From contig NZ_FOSG01000003.1 of assembly GCF_900114215.1 (NCBI RefSeq), positions 186,001 through 250,000 of the forward strand: a stretch of 64,000 nt of DNA, written 5' to 3'. The notes under the pieces are model-generated. The model made no database searches. It saw only the letters and a list, made by a program, of their open reading frames with translations, and was not told the origin of the DNA. The translations under genes were made by a program, and so were the position numbers. The DNA is from Streptomyces mangrovi. GTDB taxonomy: Bacteria > Actinomycetota > Actinomycetes > Streptomycetales > Streptomycetaceae. Position 1 is the stretch's first letter. Each line of letters starts with the position of its first letter. Shown one piece after another: positions 31,301 to 40,974 of the stretch.

Positions 31301-31319
31301 CCGACATGCTCCTTGTCGG
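31301..31319 (-). promoter_or_regulatory. Hairpin presenting the trpB ribosome-binding site in its loop
   Basis: In the mRNA, CCGACA and TGTCGG (31314-31319 and 31301-31306) form a 6-bp stem enclosing the 7-nt loop AGGAGCA, and AUG follows the stem immediately. The arrangement keeps the Shine-Dalgarno exposed while pairing the spacer, so it may tune trpB initiation. Confidence 0.4.
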
Positions 31320-31494
31320 GGCGCATGCCCCAGGAAGGGGTGGTCACGGAAGACGGTGTGCCGCACCGGCCCGGAAGAGCCGGGAGGGCCCGAAGGAGCG
31401 GGTGCGGCTGTGCGGCCGGAGCGGGGTGCGCGGCCGCAGGTGCGGTTCGCGGGCCGTCGGCGGCCCGGCGGGCGGCCGGGGCGGGGTACGCCGC

Positions 31495-31647
31495 TCAGCG
31501 CCCGGCCCGGGCAGGCCATCGCCTGCCGTTGATCTGGCCCGGCTCGCAGCCGATGTGGTAGCGCACACGCCGCCCCAGCACCCGGCGAGCGGGCGCGCGG
31601 CAGCCGCGGGGGCGGCAGCCGGGGGCGAGGCGGGCGGACAGGGGCAT
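31495..31647 (-). CDS. trpM: TrpM/TrpX small tryptophan-cluster protein
   Basis: A 50-codon gene between trpC and trpB, below usual gene-finding cut-offs. The protein is strongly basic and its second half reads [19 protein letters not shown] recall this as the conserved hallmark of Streptomyces TrpM, a small modulator of tryptophan synthesis and development in S. coelicolor. ATG 31647 lies 16 bp after the trpC stop; no strong ribosome site is visible. The S. coelicolor protein is, as I recall, about 63 aa, so this one is slightly shorter. Confidence 0.8.
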   Translation of the reverse strand: MPLSARLAPGCRPRGCRAPARRVLGRRVRYHIGCEPGQINGRRWPARAGR

Positions 31648-31663
31648 CGCGGTCGCTGCCGTC

Positions 31664-32470
31664 TCAGTTCCCGTGCCGCAGGGCGGGGTGGGCGCCGGCG
31701 GCGACCAGATCGGCCACGGCCGCCCTCGGGTCCTTGCCGGTGACCAGGGACTCGCCGACGAGCACCGCGTCGGCGCCCTCGTTGGCGTAGGCGATCAGGT
31801 CGTGCGGGCCGCGCACCCCCGACTCGGCGACCCTCACGACGCCCTCGGGGATCTCGGGGGCGATCCGGGCGAAGGTGCCGCGGTCGACCTCCAGGGTCCT
31901 GAGGTTGCGCGCGTTCACGCCGATGACCTTGGCCCCGGCGTCCACCGCGCGCTCGACCTCCTCCTCGTCGTGCACCTCGACCAGCGGGGTCAGCCCGATG
32001 GACTCGGCGCGCTCCACCAGCGACACCAGCGCGTCCTGGTCGAGCGCGGCGACGATCAGCAGGGCGAGGTCGGCTCCGTGGGCCCGGGCCTCCCACAGCT
32101 GGTAGGAGGTGACGATGAAGTCCTTGCGCAGCACGGGGACGTCCACCCGTCCGCGTACCGCCTCCAGGTCGGCCAGCGAGCCTCCGAAGCGCCGCTGCTC
32201 GGTCAGCACCGAGATGACCGCGGCGCCCCCCGCCTCGTAGTCGGCGGCGAGGGCGGCCGGGTCCGCGATGGCGGCCAGCGCCCCCTTGGAGGGGCTGGAG
32301 CGCTTGACCTCGCAGATGACCTTGACGCCCTCGCCCTTGAGGGCCGCCACGCCGTCGCGCGGGCGCGGCGCACGGGCCGCGCGCTCCTTGAGCTCGTCGA
32401 GGCCCACACGCGCCTGCCGCTCGGCGAGGTCGGCGCGGACCCCGTCGATGATCTCGTCGAGCACGCTCAC
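31664..32470 (-). CDS. trpC: Indole-3-glycerol phosphate synthase
   Basis: 268 aa from GTG 32470 (AAGGGGG upstream). A TIM barrel with the family signature [79 protein letters not shown] and [12 protein letters not shown]. It converts CdRP to indole-3-glycerol phosphate. It starts the trpC-M-B-A unit, 246 bp downstream of the HGxxPAAW gene. A minus-strand TACCAT near 32551 could be its -10. Confidence 0.96.
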   Translation of the reverse strand: MSVLDEIIDGVRADLAERQARVGLDELKERAARAPRPRDGVAALKGEGVKVICEVKRSSPSKGALAAIADPAALAADYEAGGAAVISVLTEQRRFGGSLADLEAVRGRVDVPVLRKDFIVTSYQLWEARAHGADLALLIVAALDQDALVSLVERAESIGLTPLVEVHDEEEVERAVDAGAKVIGVNARNLRTLEVDRGTFARIAPEIPEGVVRVAESGVRGPHDLIAYANEGADAVLVGESLVTGKDPRAAVADLVAAGAHPALRHGN

Positions 32471-32716
32471 GCGAGCGGCCCCCTTCCTGGCTGGCTCGGG
32501 CCCCTGCGGCGGGCGCGGGGCTTGTCCGGACACACGGTCACGCACTGCGATGGTATCCGGCCCGGGACGCGGAACCCGCATCCGGGCGGACCGGTCCCAC
32601 ATGCCGGGCGGTATCGCCGTGCCGCCGCCCGGAGCGGCCGGATGCGCACAAGCGCGGTGCCGCCCGGCCGGCACCGCGCCGGGACGAGCCGCCCGGGGCG
32701 GCCCGCCGGCGGCCCG

Positions 32717-32959
32717 TCAGGCCTCCACCCGCTCCTTGGACTGGTCCAGGCGGCGGCCGTGCGACTCCTCCGGCTGGCCCATGCCCATCGAGCGCATGAC
32801 CAGGCCGACGACGCCGCCGAGGAGGGTGATGACCACACCGACCCAGAACCACACCGGCTCGGCCATCACGGTGAAGACCGAGGCGACGCAGAAGCCGATG
32901 AACGCGATGGTGACGCCGGTCCAGGCGGCAGGGGTGTGTCCGTGGTTGTTGCCCGCCAT
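32717..32959 (-). CDS. HGxxPAAW-family small membrane protein
   Basis: 80 aa with the N-terminal signature NNHGHTPAAWTG that names an actinobacterial family, then two membrane helices (VTIAFIGFCVASVFTVM and WFWVGVVITLLGGVVGLVM) and a basic, hydrophilic tail. Function is unknown. It lies 48 bp downstream of the TIGR02234-like gene, in the trpE unit, suggesting a membrane-linked role connected with tryptophan biosynthesis. Confidence 0.85.
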   Translation of the reverse strand: MAGNNHGHTPAAWTGVTIAFIGFCVASVFTVMAEPVWFWVGVVITLLGGVVGLVMRSMGMGQPEESHGRRLDQSKERVEA

Positions 32960-33007
32960 TGAGTGCTCCTCGTAGGTCCGATCTGGGCTCGCTCACCAGC
33001 CATTGTG

Positions 33008-33676
33008 TCAGGAGCGGTTTCCGCCGCTCCCGGTGGTGGGGTCCTCTCCGCGGTCCAGGGCCTTCCACAGCTCCTCGGGGCGGTCCGGATCGGGGGCCGC
33101 CCGGCGGCGCGCGGCCGGCCGGGCGCCGCCCGCGCGCTCGTGGCGGCCCGACATCGCGGGCCAGCGGCTCCCGTGGCGCAGGGCCAGCAGCCCGGCGGCC
33201 AGCAGCCCGGCGCCGCCCAGGGCGGCGACATGGGGCCACGGGCCGAAGGAGACGGCCTCGACCGCGCCCCGGGTCAGCCCGCTGGCCTCGGCCGCCTTCG
33301 CCTCCAGCGCGCTCCGGTCGCCCGCGCCCAGGAGGGCGGCGGCGACGGTGCCCGCACCGCACAGCGCCAGCAGCGCGGCGACCAGCGCGCGGCCGGCACG
33401 GCGTACGGCGAAGACGGCGACCAGCGCGGCGAGGCCGACCAGCGCCAGGGCACTGGGCAGCCCGGTCACCTCGCCGCCCTCGACCCGGATGGGCACCTCG
33501 CCGCGGGCCAGGACGGCGGTGCCCTCGCCCCAGACCTGCCCGGCGGCCACGAGCACCGCGGCGGCGCCCAGCGCGCCGGCGGTCAGCGCGGCGCCGAGCG
33601 CGCGACGCGCTCCCGGGGAGTCCCCGGAACGGGGGGCGGGCTCGGGGGAGGAAGGGGGCGTGTGCGGGGAAATCAC
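33008..33676 (-). CDS. Trp-operon-associated membrane protein (TIGR02234-like)
   Basis: 222 aa from GTG 33676, overlapping the trpE stop by GTGA. Four predicted membrane helices ([80 protein letters not shown]) and an Arg/Pro-rich C-terminal tail. The topology and the place directly after trpE match the actinobacterial Trp_oprn_chp family. Its role is unknown. Confidence 0.85.
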   Translation of the reverse strand: MISPHTPPSSPEPAPRSGDSPGARRALGAALTAGALGAAAVLVAAGQVWGEGTAVLARGEVPIRVEGGEVTGLPSALALVGLAALVAVFAVRRAGRALVAALLALCGAGTVAAALLGAGDRSALEAKAAEASGLTRGAVEAVSFGPWPHVAALGGAGLLAAGLLALRHGSRWPAMSGRHERAGGARPAARRRAAPDPDRPEELWKALDRGEDPTTGSGGNRS

Positions 33677-35220
33677 TCCACCACGCTACCGCCGAGCCGC
33701 CCGGCGGTGTGCACCGCCCTGAGCACCGCCGCGGCCTTGTTGCGGCACTCGGTGTCCTCCGCCGCGGGGTCGGAGTCGGCCACGACCCCGGCGCCCGCCT
33801 GGACGTACGCCGTCCCGTCGCGCAGCAGCGCGGTGCGGATGGCGATGGCGGTGTCGGCATCGCCGGCGAAGTCCAGATAGCCCACGCAGCCGCCGTACAG
33901 GCCGCGCCGGGTCGGCTCCAGCTCCTCGATGATCTGCATCGCACGCGGTTTGGGCGCGCCGGAGAGGGTGCCGGCCGGGAAGCAGGCGGTGAGCGCGTCG
34001 AAGGCGGTACGGCCCTCCGCCAGCCGTCCGGTGACCGTGGAGACGATGTGCATCACATGGCTGTAGCGCTCGATGGACATGAAGTCCACGACCTCGACGC
34101 TGCCGGGCTCGCAGACCCGGCCCAGGTCGTTGCGGCCCAGGTCGACGAGCATCAGGTGCTCGGCGCGCTCCTTGGAGTCGGCCAGCAGCTCCTCGGCCAG
34201 GGCCGCGTCCTCCTGCGGGGTCGCGCCGCGCGGGCGGGTCCCGGCGATGGGGTGCATCATCGCGTGCCCGTCCTCGACCTTCACCAGGGCCTCGGGGCTG
34301 GATCCGACGACGTCGAAGCCGTCCAGGCGCAGCAGGTACATGTACGGGCTGGGGTTGGTGGCGCGCAGCACGCGGTAGACGTCCAGCGCGCTCGCCGGGC
34401 AGGGCGTCTGGAAGCGCTGCGAGGGCACCACCTGGAACGCCTCGCCCGCGCGGATGCGTTCCTTGATCTCCTCCACCGCCTCCCGGTAGGCCGCCCCGCC
34501 CCACAGGGCCGCGTACTCGGGCAGCTCGGGCGCCGGCAGCGGGGCGGCCATGGCGGGCGCGGGCCGGGCGAGGTCGGCGGCCATGGCGTCCAGACGGCGC
34601 ACGGCGTCGGCGTGGGCCTCGTCCACTCCGGTGTCGAGGTCGTTGTGGTTGATGGCGTTGGCGATCAGCAGCACCGTGCCGTCGCGGTGGTCGAGCACCG
34701 CGAGGTCGGAGGTGAGCATCATGGTCAGCTCGGGCAGCCCCAGATCGTCGCGGGCGCTGTCGCCGATGCGCTCCAGACGCCGCACGACGTCGTAGCCCAG
34801 GTAGCCGACCATGCCGCCGGTGAAGGGCGGCAGGTCGGCGTCGCGGTGCAGGTCGCGGGGGGTGTGCAGGGCCTCGACGGTGGCGCGCAGGACCTCCAGC
34901 GGATCCCCGTCGGCGGGGACGCCGACCGGCGGGGCGCCCAGCCAGTGCGCCCGCCCGTCGCGGACGGTGAGGGTGGCGGAGGTGCGCACGCCGACGAAGG
35001 AGTAGCGCGACCAGGTGCGCCCGTTCTCCGCGGACTCCAGCAGGAAGGTGCCGGGGCGCTCGGCCGCGAGTTTGCGGTACAGCGCGATGGGGGTGTCGCC
35101 GTCGGCGAGCAGGCGCCGGGTGACCGGGATGACGCGGCGGTCCCTGGCCAGCGTGCGGAAGGTCTCCAGGTCCGGGCAGGTGCCGTGGGAGGTGGTCCGG
35201 GAAGTGGCCTGGGCGGTCAT
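33673..35220 (-). CDS. trpE: Anthranilate synthase component I
   Basis: 515 aa. The N-terminal Trp-feedback element is recognisable ([19 protein letters not shown]). The chorismate-binding domain contains [87 protein letters not shown] and [19 protein letters not shown]. It needs a TrpG glutaminase, not in this window. ATG 35220 overlaps the hisI stop, coupling a Trp enzyme to a His enzyme. Confidence 0.96.
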   Translation of the reverse strand: MTAQATSRTTSHGTCPDLETFRTLARDRRVIPVTRRLLADGDTPIALYRKLAAERPGTFLLESAENGRTWSRYSFVGVRTSATLTVRDGRAHWLGAPPVGVPADGDPLEVLRATVEALHTPRDLHRDADLPPFTGGMVGYLGYDVVRRLERIGDSARDDLGLPELTMMLTSDLAVLDHRDGTVLLIANAINHNDLDTGVDEAHADAVRRLDAMAADLARPAPAMAAPLPAPELPEYAALWGGAAYREAVEEIKERIRAGEAFQVVPSQRFQTPCPASALDVYRVLRATNPSPYMYLLRLDGFDVVGSSPEALVKVEDGHAMMHPIAGTRPRGATPQEDAALAEELLADSKERAEHLMLVDLGRNDLGRVCEPGSVEVVDFMSIERYSHVMHIVSTVTGRLAEGRTAFDALTACFPAGTLSGAPKPRAMQIIEELEPTRRGLYGGCVGYLDFAGDADTAIAIRTALLRDGTAYVQAGAGVVADSDPAAEDTECRNKAAAVLRAVHTAGRLGGSVVE

Positions 35221-35600
35221 GCCGGGCTCCCCTCCCGCGCCGCCGCGGGGCCGCCCAGCGGCAGTTCACCGGCGTCGAAGCAGGTGCGGTCCCCGGTGTG
35301 GCAGGCGGCTCCCACCTGGTCGACCTTCACCAGCACGGTGTCCCCGTCGCAGTCCAGGGCCACGGACTTCACGTGCTGGACGTGCCCGGAGGTGTCGCCC
35401 TTGGCCCAGTACTCGCCGCGGCTGCGGCTCCAGTAGGTGCAGCGGCCGGTGGTGAGGGTGCGGTGCAGGGCCTCGTCGTCCATCCAGCCGAGCATCAGCA
35501 CCTCACCGGTGTCGTACTGCTGGGCGATGGCGGGCACCAGGCCGTCGGCGTTGCGCTTGAGGCGGGCGGCGACGGCGGGGTCGAGTGGGGATCGGGGCAT
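35217..35600 (-). CDS. hisI: Phosphoribosyl-AMP cyclohydrolase
   Basis: 127 aa. [26 protein letters not shown] supplies the Mg-binding CDGD and the zinc ligands (Cys in CDGD, ACHTG and TCF). [44 protein letters not shown] is typical. It is a stand-alone HisI, with no HisE fusion. ATG 35600 gives family length. It is the first gene of the hisI-trpE-membrane protein run and is divergent from a membrane-protein gene. Confidence 0.95.
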   Translation of the reverse strand: MPRSPLDPAVAARLKRNADGLVPAIAQQYDTGEVLMLGWMDDEALHRTLTTGRCTYWSRSRGEYWAKGDTSGHVQHVKSVALDCDGDTVLVKVDQVGAACHTGDRTCFDAGELPLGGPAAAREGSPA

Positions 35601-35636
35601 GGGGTCATTGTGCCGTCGCCGCGGCACCCGCCGCGA

Positions 35637-35698
35637 ACCCCGCCCGAGGACCGGGACGGGCGGGGTCCGCGGTACGCGCCGCAGGGCCATACGGCCCT
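35637..35698. promoter_or_regulatory. Two dyads in the hisI divergent spacer
   Basis: A 10-bp inverted repeat (35637-35646 with 35657-35666) and a 6-bp hairpin AGGGCC-ATAC-GGCCCT (35683-35698) lie in the 159-bp spacer between hisI and the plus-strand membrane-protein gene. Operators for either direction are possible, as is a leader structure for hisI. Confidence 0.35.
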
Positions 35699-35759
35699 GT
35701 GGCAGGGTTGTGACCCACCCGGGACTTGGCATGTCCGTGCGGTACGGCATCCTTCCGGC

Positions 35760-36605
35760 ATGAGCTATCCACCGCCGCGTGGCGGCGCGCACAACCCCGG
35801 TCCAGGCGGCGGTTTCGGTCCGCCGCAGGGCTTCGGTCCGCCCGAGCAGCCCGGTCCGCCCGCGGGCGGTTACGGCTATCCGACCCCGGGAGGTCCTCCC
35901 GGCCCGCCCGGGGCCCCGGGCGGGCCCGGCGGGTACGGCTACCCCGGCGGTCCCGGCGCGCCCGGCCCCTACCCGCCCCCGCCGGGCGGAGGCGGCGGGG
36001 GCAACGGCGGGAAGATCGCCGCGATCATCATCGCCGCGGTGGTCGTCGCGGGGCTGATCGTCGGAGGCGTGCTGCTGGCCGCCGACGGCGGAAGCGGTGA
36101 GGACCACCGGGCGAAGCCGGGCGTCACGCCCAGCGACCCGCCCTCCCCCGAGCCCTCCTCCGCCTCGCCCGAGGTGAGCGAGGAGCCGACGGAGGCTCCG
36201 ACCACCGGCGCGCCCACGCCCGACGTGACGGCGATGCCCAGCGACCTCGTGCTGTACGTGGTGCTCGACCCGGGCACCTGCTTCGACCACCCGTCGCTGA
36301 GCAGCGATGTCACCGACGTCGAGGAGCGGCCCTGCGACGAGCCCCACGACGGCGAGGTGATAGCCAACGAGACGATCACCGGCGACTTCGACACCCAGGC
36401 GGAGCTGCAGAAGGAGGTCATGTCGCTGTGCAGGGCGGACGTGAAGAAGCGGCTGGCCCGAATGCCGCAGGACAGGACCTACTACTACTACGCCATCTAT
36501 CCGACGCTCCTGACCTACGAGCGCGGTGAGGACCAGGTCACCTGCTCCCTGACGCTCAGCAACAAGGTGGACGGCCCGGATCTGGACGCGCCGCTGCCGG
36601 GCTGA
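35760..36605 (+). CDS. Proline/glycine-rich membrane-anchored protein with septum-formation-like domain
   Basis: 281 aa. A cytoplasmic N-terminal 80 residues of Pro/Gly/Tyr repeats ([14 protein letters not shown]) precede one membrane helix ([23 protein letters not shown]). A Pro/Ser/Glu/Thr linker and an exported domain follow, the latter with Cys pairs and [16 protein letters not shown]. The CDxPHDxEV pattern resembles the Septum_form domain of actinobacterial surface proteins. Role unproven. It is on the opposite strand to the flanking his/trp genes. Confidence 0.75.
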   Translation: MSYPPPRGGAHNPGPGGGFGPPQGFGPPEQPGPPAGGYGYPTPGGPPGPPGAPGGPGGYGYPGGPGAPGPYPPPPGGGGGGNGGKIAAIIIAAVVVAGLIVGGVLLAADGGSGEDHRAKPGVTPSDPPSPEPSSASPEVSEEPTEAPTTGAPTPDVTAMPSDLVLYVVLDPGTCFDHPSLSSDVTDVEERPCDEPHDGEVIANETITGDFDTQAELQKEVMSLCRADVKKRLARMPQDRTYYYYAIYPTLLTYERGEDQVTCSLTLSNKVDGPDLDAPLPG

Positions 36606-36656
36606 CCCCGGGCGCGGTGCGTGGCGTGGGTCGGCACACGGCCGTAGGGTGGCCGT

Positions 36657-37289
36657 ATGTCGACCCACGCCCGGCGCGAACGCCTTCTGCTCGCCGATCT
36701 GTTGGAGACCTACGGACCCGAGGCGCCCACCCTGTGCGAGGGGTGGCGGACCAGGGAACTGGCGGCTCACGTCGTGGTGCGCGAGCGCCGCGCGGACGCC
36801 GCCGGCGGGATACTGGTCAAGGCACTGCAGCCCCGGCTGGAGCGTGTGCAGCAGGAGTTCGCGGCCAAGCCGTACGAGGAGCTGATCCAGCTCCTCCGCA
36901 CCGGGCCGCCGCGGATGTCGCCCTTCTCCCTCAAGCAGGTCGACGAGGCGGCCAATACCGTGGAGTTCTTCGTCCACGGTGAGGACGTCCGGCGGGCCCG
37001 GCCGGACTGGACGCCGCGCGAGATCGACCCGGTGCTCGCCGACGCCCTGTGGCGGCGGCTGGAGACCACCGCCCGCGCCTACGGCCGCCGGTGCCCGGTC
37101 GGCCTGGTGCTGCGCCGCCCCAACGGCCAGGTGGCGGTGGCCCGCAAGGGCGCCCCGGTGGTCACCGTCACCGGCGAGCCCGGTGAGCTGCTCCTCTTCG
37201 TCTCCGGCCGGCAGGACTCGGCACGGGTGGAGCTGGAGGGCGACGAGAAGTCCGTGGCGCGCGTACGCGAGGCGAAGCTCGGCCTCTGA
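36657..37289 (+). CDS. TIGR03085-like / maleylpyruvate-isomerase-N-type protein
   Basis: 210 aa. The opening [42 protein letters not shown] matches mycothiol-dependent maleylpyruvate isomerase N-terminal (DinB-like) proteins. In these a His in AAHVVVRE and a second in [13 protein letters not shown] bind metal. The TIGR03085 family of actinobacteria fits length and motifs. Exact reaction unknown; a mycothiol-linked transferase is the usual guess. It lies 51 bp after the preceding gene on the same strand. Confidence 0.85.
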   Translation: MSTHARRERLLLADLLETYGPEAPTLCEGWRTRELAAHVVVRERRADAAGGILVKALQPRLERVQQEFAAKPYEELIQLLRTGPPRMSPFSLKQVDEAANTVEFFVHGEDVRRARPDWTPREIDPVLADALWRRLETTARAYGRRCPVGLVLRRPNGQVAVARKGAPVVTVTGEPGELLLFVSGRQDSARVELEGDEKSVARVREAKLGL

Positions 37290-37294
37290 CGCCC

Positions 37295-37326
37295 GGGGAC
37301 CCGGGCCCCCGAGTCCCCGGGTCCCC
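37295..37326 (+). terminator. Hairpin after the TIGR03085-like gene
   Basis: An 11-bp stem (37295-37305 with 37316-37326) in an almost purely G/C tract with repeated CCCGGG units, 6 bp after the stop. Confidence 0.6.
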
Positions 37327-37400
37327 GGGTCCCCCGAAAGGCTCTCTTCCGGTCGAGCCGACGGCGCGGCTCGGCACGGCGCGGCGGTCCGCGTGTTCGG

Positions 37401-38123
37401 ATGCGCGTCATGGAGACCACCCGGGTACTGCCCGGACTGCACATGTTCGCCTTCGCCGTCGGCCAGGCGTATCTGTGGCGCGATCCCGGTTCACTGACCC
37501 TGGTGGACACCGGGACCGCCGGTTCCGGGGCCGCCGGCGCCGAGGCCGTCCGGGAACTGGGCCACGAGCCGGAGGACATCGACCGCATCATCCTGACCCA
37601 CTTCCACGAGGACCACGCCGGAGGCGCCGCCGAACTCGCCGAACTGACCGGCGCGACCGTCATGGCGCACCGGCTGGACGCGCCGGTCGTCCGGGGCGAG
37701 GCGCCCGGTCCGCCGCCGGACTTCACCGACGCGCCCGGCTGGGAGCGCGAGCTGTACGAGAGCCTGCCCCCGCTGCCCCCGGCCCCGCCGTGCCGGGTCG
37801 ACCGCGAGCTGGCCGACGGCGACATGGTCGACTTCGGCGGCGGGGCGCGGGTCGTGGCCGCGCCCGGTCACACCGACGGCAGCATCGCGCTCCACCTGCC
37901 CGCACATGGGGTGCTGTTCACGGGGGACGCGATCGCGAACGTGGAGGGCCGCACCATACTGGGAGTGTTCAACCTCGACCGTGCCCGCGCACTGGAGTCG
38001 TTCCACCGGCTGGCCGCCCTGGAGACGGAGACCGCCTGCTTCGGGCACGGCGACCCGATCCCCCGGGAGGCGGGCGCGGCCCTGCGCGGGGCCGCGCGGG
38101 CCGCGGTCCGTGGCGGCGTCTGA
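37401..38123 (+). CDS. MBL-fold metallo-hydrolase
   Basis: 240 aa. The metallo-beta-lactamase motif [10 protein letters not shown] supplies the paired metal ligands. [13 protein letters not shown] and the Asp in [10 protein letters not shown] follow, with CFGHGDPI giving the final His. Resembles glyoxalase II-like or general MBL hydrolases, so the substrate cannot be set. ATG 37401 is used; an in-frame [10 protein letters not shown] at 37410 is an alternative start. It converges on hisF with a shared terminator. Confidence 0.88.
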   Translation: MRVMETTRVLPGLHMFAFAVGQAYLWRDPGSLTLVDTGTAGSGAAGAEAVRELGHEPEDIDRIILTHFHEDHAGGAAELAELTGATVMAHRLDAPVVRGEAPGPPPDFTDAPGWERELYESLPPLPPAPPCRVDRELADGDMVDFGGGARVVAAPGHTDGSIALHLPAHGVLFTGDAIANVEGRTILGVFNLDRARALESFHRLAALETETACFGHGDPIPREAGAALRGAARAAVRGGV

Positions 38124-38168
38124 CCCGGCGGCCCGCCAGGCCGCCGGCCTGCCGGGCCGCCGGGTCAG
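38120..38168. terminator. 49-bp near-perfect palindrome containing both convergent stop codons
   Basis: A 16-bp outer stem (38120-38135 with 38153-38168), one mismatch, and a 6-bp inner stem around a 3-nt loop (38137-38151). The TGA of the MBL gene (38121-38123) and that of hisF (38165-38167) occupy equivalent places in the two arms, so one structure terminates both directions. Confidence 0.8.
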
Positions 38169-38935
38169 CGCACCGGGTGCCCGGCCTCGCGCAGGGCGTT
38201 CTTGACCTGTCCGATGCGCAGATCACCGAAGTGGAAGACGCTCGCGGCCAGTACCGCGTCCGCGCCCGCCTCCACCGCCGGGGCGAAGTCGGCGAGCTTC
38301 CCCGCTCCGCCGGAGGCGATGACGGGGATGGTGACGTGCTTGCGGACGGCACCGACCATGGCGATGTCGTAGCCGTCCTTGGTGCCGTCGGCGTCCATGG
38401 AGTTGAGCAGGATCTCCCCGGCCCCCAGCTCGGCGGCCCGGTGCGCCCACTGGACCGCGTCGATGCCGGTGCCGCGCCGGCCGCCGTGCGTGGTGACCTC
38501 GAAACCGGACGGCGTCACCGTCCCCTCCGGGCAGCGGCGGGCGTCCACCGACAGCACCAGCACCTGGCTGCCGAAGCGCTCGGAGATCTCCCGGATCAGC
38601 TCCGGGCGGGCGATGGCGGCGGTGTTGACGCCCACCTTGTCGGCACCCGCGCGCAGCAGTCTGTCCACGTCCTCGGTGGTGCGCACGCCGCCGCCCACCG
38701 TCAGCGGGATGAAGACCTGCTCGGCGGTGCGGCGCACCACGTCGTAGGTGGTCTCGCGGTCGCCGGAGGAGGCGGTGATGTCGAGGAAGGTCAGCTCGTC
38801 GGCGCCCTCCGCGTCGTACACCTTGGCCATCTCGACCGGGTCGCCGGCGTCGCGCAGGTTCTGGAAGTTGACCCCCTTGACGACCCGGCCGCCGTCCACG
38901 TCCAGGCAGGGGATGACTCGTACGGCCAGGGACAC
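38165..38935 (-). CDS. hisF: Imidazole glycerol phosphate synthase cyclase subunit
   Basis: 256 aa from GTG 38935. A half-barrel-repeat TIM barrel: catalytic Asp12 in [18 protein letters not shown], the second catalytic Asp in [47 protein letters not shown] and [14 protein letters not shown]. It works with HisH to make IGP and AICAR. The start directly abuts the ridA stop (TAAGTG), implying coupling. Confidence 0.96.
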   Translation of the reverse strand: MSLAVRVIPCLDVDGGRVVKGVNFQNLRDAGDPVEMAKVYDAEGADELTFLDITASSGDRETTYDVVRRTAEQVFIPLTVGGGVRTTEDVDRLLRAGADKVGVNTAAIARPELIREISERFGSQVLVLSVDARRCPEGTVTPSGFEVTTHGGRRGTGIDAVQWAHRAAELGAGEILLNSMDADGTKDGYDIAMVGAVRKHVTIPVIASGGAGKLADFAPAVEAGADAVLAASVFHFGDLRIGQVKNALREAGHPVR

Positions 38936-39397
38936 TTAGGCGTGCTCCTTCGGGGTGCGGAAGGCTTCGATCTCCACCTCGACCAGTACGCGCGAGTCGA
39001 CGAAGCCGGAGACGACCACGAGCGTCGCGACGGGGCGGACGGAGCCGAAGACCTCACGGTGGGCGCGGCCCACGTCCTCCACGTCGCGCGCGTGGGTTAT
39101 GTACATGCGGGTGCGGACGACGGACCGGACGTCCAGACCGAACGGCTCCAGAGCCGCCACGGCGCGCTCGAAGGCGGTCCGGGCCTGGACATACGGGTCG
39201 CCCTCGCCCTGGATCGTCCCGTCGACCAGGGGCATCGTGCCCGCGACGAGGATCCGGTCGCCGATCTCGACGGCCCGGGCGAAGCCGATGGTCTCCTCCC
39301 AGGGGCTGTCGCTGCGCACGCGCCGGAGCCGCCGGCCGTCTCCGGCCGCCTCCCCGTCAACGTCGCTTTCCCGTCCCACCGCCGCGGACTCCGTCAT
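38936..39397 (-). CDS. RidA-family (YjgF/YER057c) enamine deaminase-like protein
   Basis: 153 aa. An N-terminal charged extension of about 30 residues precedes the RidA core: [75 protein letters not shown], and a C-terminal [10 protein letters not shown]. The Arg in VRTRMYIT corresponds to the residue that binds the substrate carboxylate. Such proteins hydrolyse reactive enamine/imine intermediates. It overlaps priA by ATGA and abuts hisF, so it is an integral member of the his operon. Confidence 0.88.
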   Translation of the reverse strand: MTESAAVGRESDVDGEAAGDGRRLRRVRSDSPWEETIGFARAVEIGDRILVAGTMPLVDGTIQGEGDPYVQARTAFERAVAALEPFGLDVRSVVRTRMYITHARDVEDVGRAHREVFGSVRPVATLVVVSGFVDSRVLVEVEIEAFRTPKEHA

Positions 39398-40125
39398 CGG
39401 GACACTGCCTCCAGGGCCTCTTCCAGGGTGAACGCCTTGGCGTAGAGGGCCTTGCCCACGATGGCTCCCTCGACGCCCTCGGGTACCAGGGTGGCGATCG
39501 CGCGCAGGTCGTCAAGGGAGGAGACGCCGCCGGAGGCGACGACCGGGCGGTCGGTGGCGGCGCAGACGTCCTTCAGCAGCTGGAGGTTGGGGCCCTTGAG
39601 GGTGCCGTCCTTGGCGATGTCGGTGACGACGTAGCGGGCGCAGCCCTCGGAGTTCAGGCGCTCCAGCGTCTCGTAGAGGTCGCCGCCGTCGCGGGTCCAG
39701 CCGCGCCCTCGCAGGGTGGTGCCGCGCACGTCGAGGCCGACGGCGATCCTGTCGCCGTGCTCGGCGATCACCTTGGCGACCCACTCGGGGCTCTCCAGCG
39801 CGGCGGTGCCCAGGTTCACCCGGGTGCAGCCGGTGGCCAGCGCGGCGGCCAGGGAGGCGTCGTCGCGGATGCCGCCGGAGAGCTCGACCCTGATGTCCAT
39901 GGTGCGGACGACCTCGGCGATCCGCTCGCGGTTGTCGCCGGTGCCGAACGCGGCGTCCAGATCCACCAGATGCAGCCACTGCGCCCCCGCCCGCTGCCAG
40001 GCCAGGGCGGCCTCCAGCGGGTCGCCGTAGGAGGTCTCGGTGCCGGACTCGCCGTGGACGAGGCGGACGGCCTGTCCGTCGCGGACGTCGACGGCGGGGA
40101 GGAGTTCGAGACGGTGGGTGCTCAT
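39394..40125 (-). CDS. priA: Bifunctional HisA/TrpF isomerase PriA
   Basis: 243 aa. The HisA-like barrel has Asp13 in [17 protein letters not shown] and a second catalytic Asp in [28 protein letters not shown], and [12 protein letters not shown] with the Trp characteristic of PriA, are present. PriA isomerises both ProFAR (His) and PRA (Trp), which explains why no trpF is seen with the trp genes. It lies 46 bp after hisH and overlaps ridA. Confidence 0.94.
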   Translation of the reverse strand: MSTHRLELLPAVDVRDGQAVRLVHGESGTETSYGDPLEAALAWQRAGAQWLHLVDLDAAFGTGDNRERIAEVVRTMDIRVELSGGIRDDASLAAALATGCTRVNLGTAALESPEWVAKVIAEHGDRIAVGLDVRGTTLRGRGWTRDGGDLYETLERLNSEGCARYVVTDIAKDGTLKGPNLQLLKDVCAATDRPVVASGGVSSLDDLRAIATLVPEGVEGAIVGKALYAKAFTLEEALEAVSR

Positions 40126-40171
40126 CAGCTGGCGGTCCTAAGGTCCTGGGGATCGGTGGTGGCGGGTGGGG

Positions 40172-40813
40172 CTAGAGGGTGCTGATCCAGTTGGTCAGCA
40201 GCTGCGCGCCGGCGTCGCCGGACTTCTCGGGGTGGAACTGGGTGGCCCACAGCGGGCCGTTCTCCACGGCCGCGACGAACCGCTCGCCGTGGGTGGCCCA
40301 GGTGACCCTGGGGGCGGCCATGGCGGGGTTGGTGGTCCGAAGCTCCCAGTCGTGCACGGCGTAGGAGTGCACGAAGTAGTAGCGGGCCTCGGCGGGCAGG
40401 CCCGCGAACAGCCTGGAGTCCCCGGGCGCCTCGACGGTGTTCCAGCCCATGTGCGGTACGACGTCCGCCTTGAGCGGGCCGACCGTGCCGGGCCACTCGT
40501 CCAGGCCCTCGGCCTCGACGCCGTGCTCGATGCCCCGGCCGAACAGGATCTGCATGCCGACGCAGATGCCCATCACCGGGCGCCCGCCGGCGAGCCGGCG
40601 CTCGACGACCCAGTCGCCGCGGGCCTTGCGCAGCCCCGTCATGCAGGCGGCGAAGGCGCCGACGCCGGGCACGAGCAGCCCGTCGGCGTTCATCGCGGTG
40701 TCGTAGTCGCCGGTGATCTCCACCTCCGCGCCGGCCCGGGCCAGGGCGCGTTCGGCCGAACGCACGTTGCCGAAGCCGTAGTCGAAGACGACGACCTTCT
40801 TCCTCTCGGTCAT
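40172..40813 (-). CDS. hisH: Imidazole glycerol phosphate synthase glutaminase subunit
   Basis: 213 aa. Class I glutaminase triad: Cys84 in [14 protein letters not shown], then His and Glu in [10 protein letters not shown]. The N-terminus [18 protein letters not shown] and GWNTVEAP are typical. ATG 40813 is preferred over GTG 40819 because GGAGG is 7 bases upstream and it forms an ATGA overlap with the small membrane gene. It supplies ammonia to HisF. Confidence 0.95.
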   Translation of the reverse strand: MTERKKVVVFDYGFGNVRSAERALARAGAEVEITGDYDTAMNADGLLVPGVGAFAACMTGLRKARGDWVVERRLAGGRPVMGICVGMQILFGRGIEHGVEAEGLDEWPGTVGPLKADVVPHMGWNTVEAPGDSRLFAGLPAEARYYFVHSYAVHDWELRTTNPAMAAPRVTWATHGERFVAAVENGPLWATQFHPEKSGDAGAQLLTNWISTL

Positions 40814-40974
40814 GACCACACCTCCAGGCGCAGGATTCCGGCGATCAGGGACAGGGCGGCGCCGATGCCGAGCAGGGTGACGACCCCTTTGGGCATCCGC
40901 TGCTTCCAGAAGGAGATGGCGCCGCCGAGCAGGAAGAGCCCCACGAAGATCAGCAGAATGGAGACACCGTTCAC
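40810..40974 (-). CDS. 54-aa two-helix membrane protein inside the his operon
   Basis: 54 aa from GTG 40974 (GGAGGG five bases upstream). Two hydrophobic helices ([20 protein letters not shown] and [21 protein letters not shown]) flank a short basic turn KQRMPKG, so both ends should face the outside. The stop overlaps the hisH start by ATGA. It does not resemble any His enzyme. The good ribosome site and tight coupling support a real gene. Function unknown. Confidence 0.8.
   Translation of the reverse strand: MNGVSILLIFVGLFLLGGAISFWKQRMPKGVVTLLGIGAALSLIAGILRLEVWS

Noticed and set aside
32471..32716. Attenuator or leader peptide with Trp codons ahead of trpC
   Set aside because: No short frame rich in TGG codons followed by alternative hairpins was found in this spacer.
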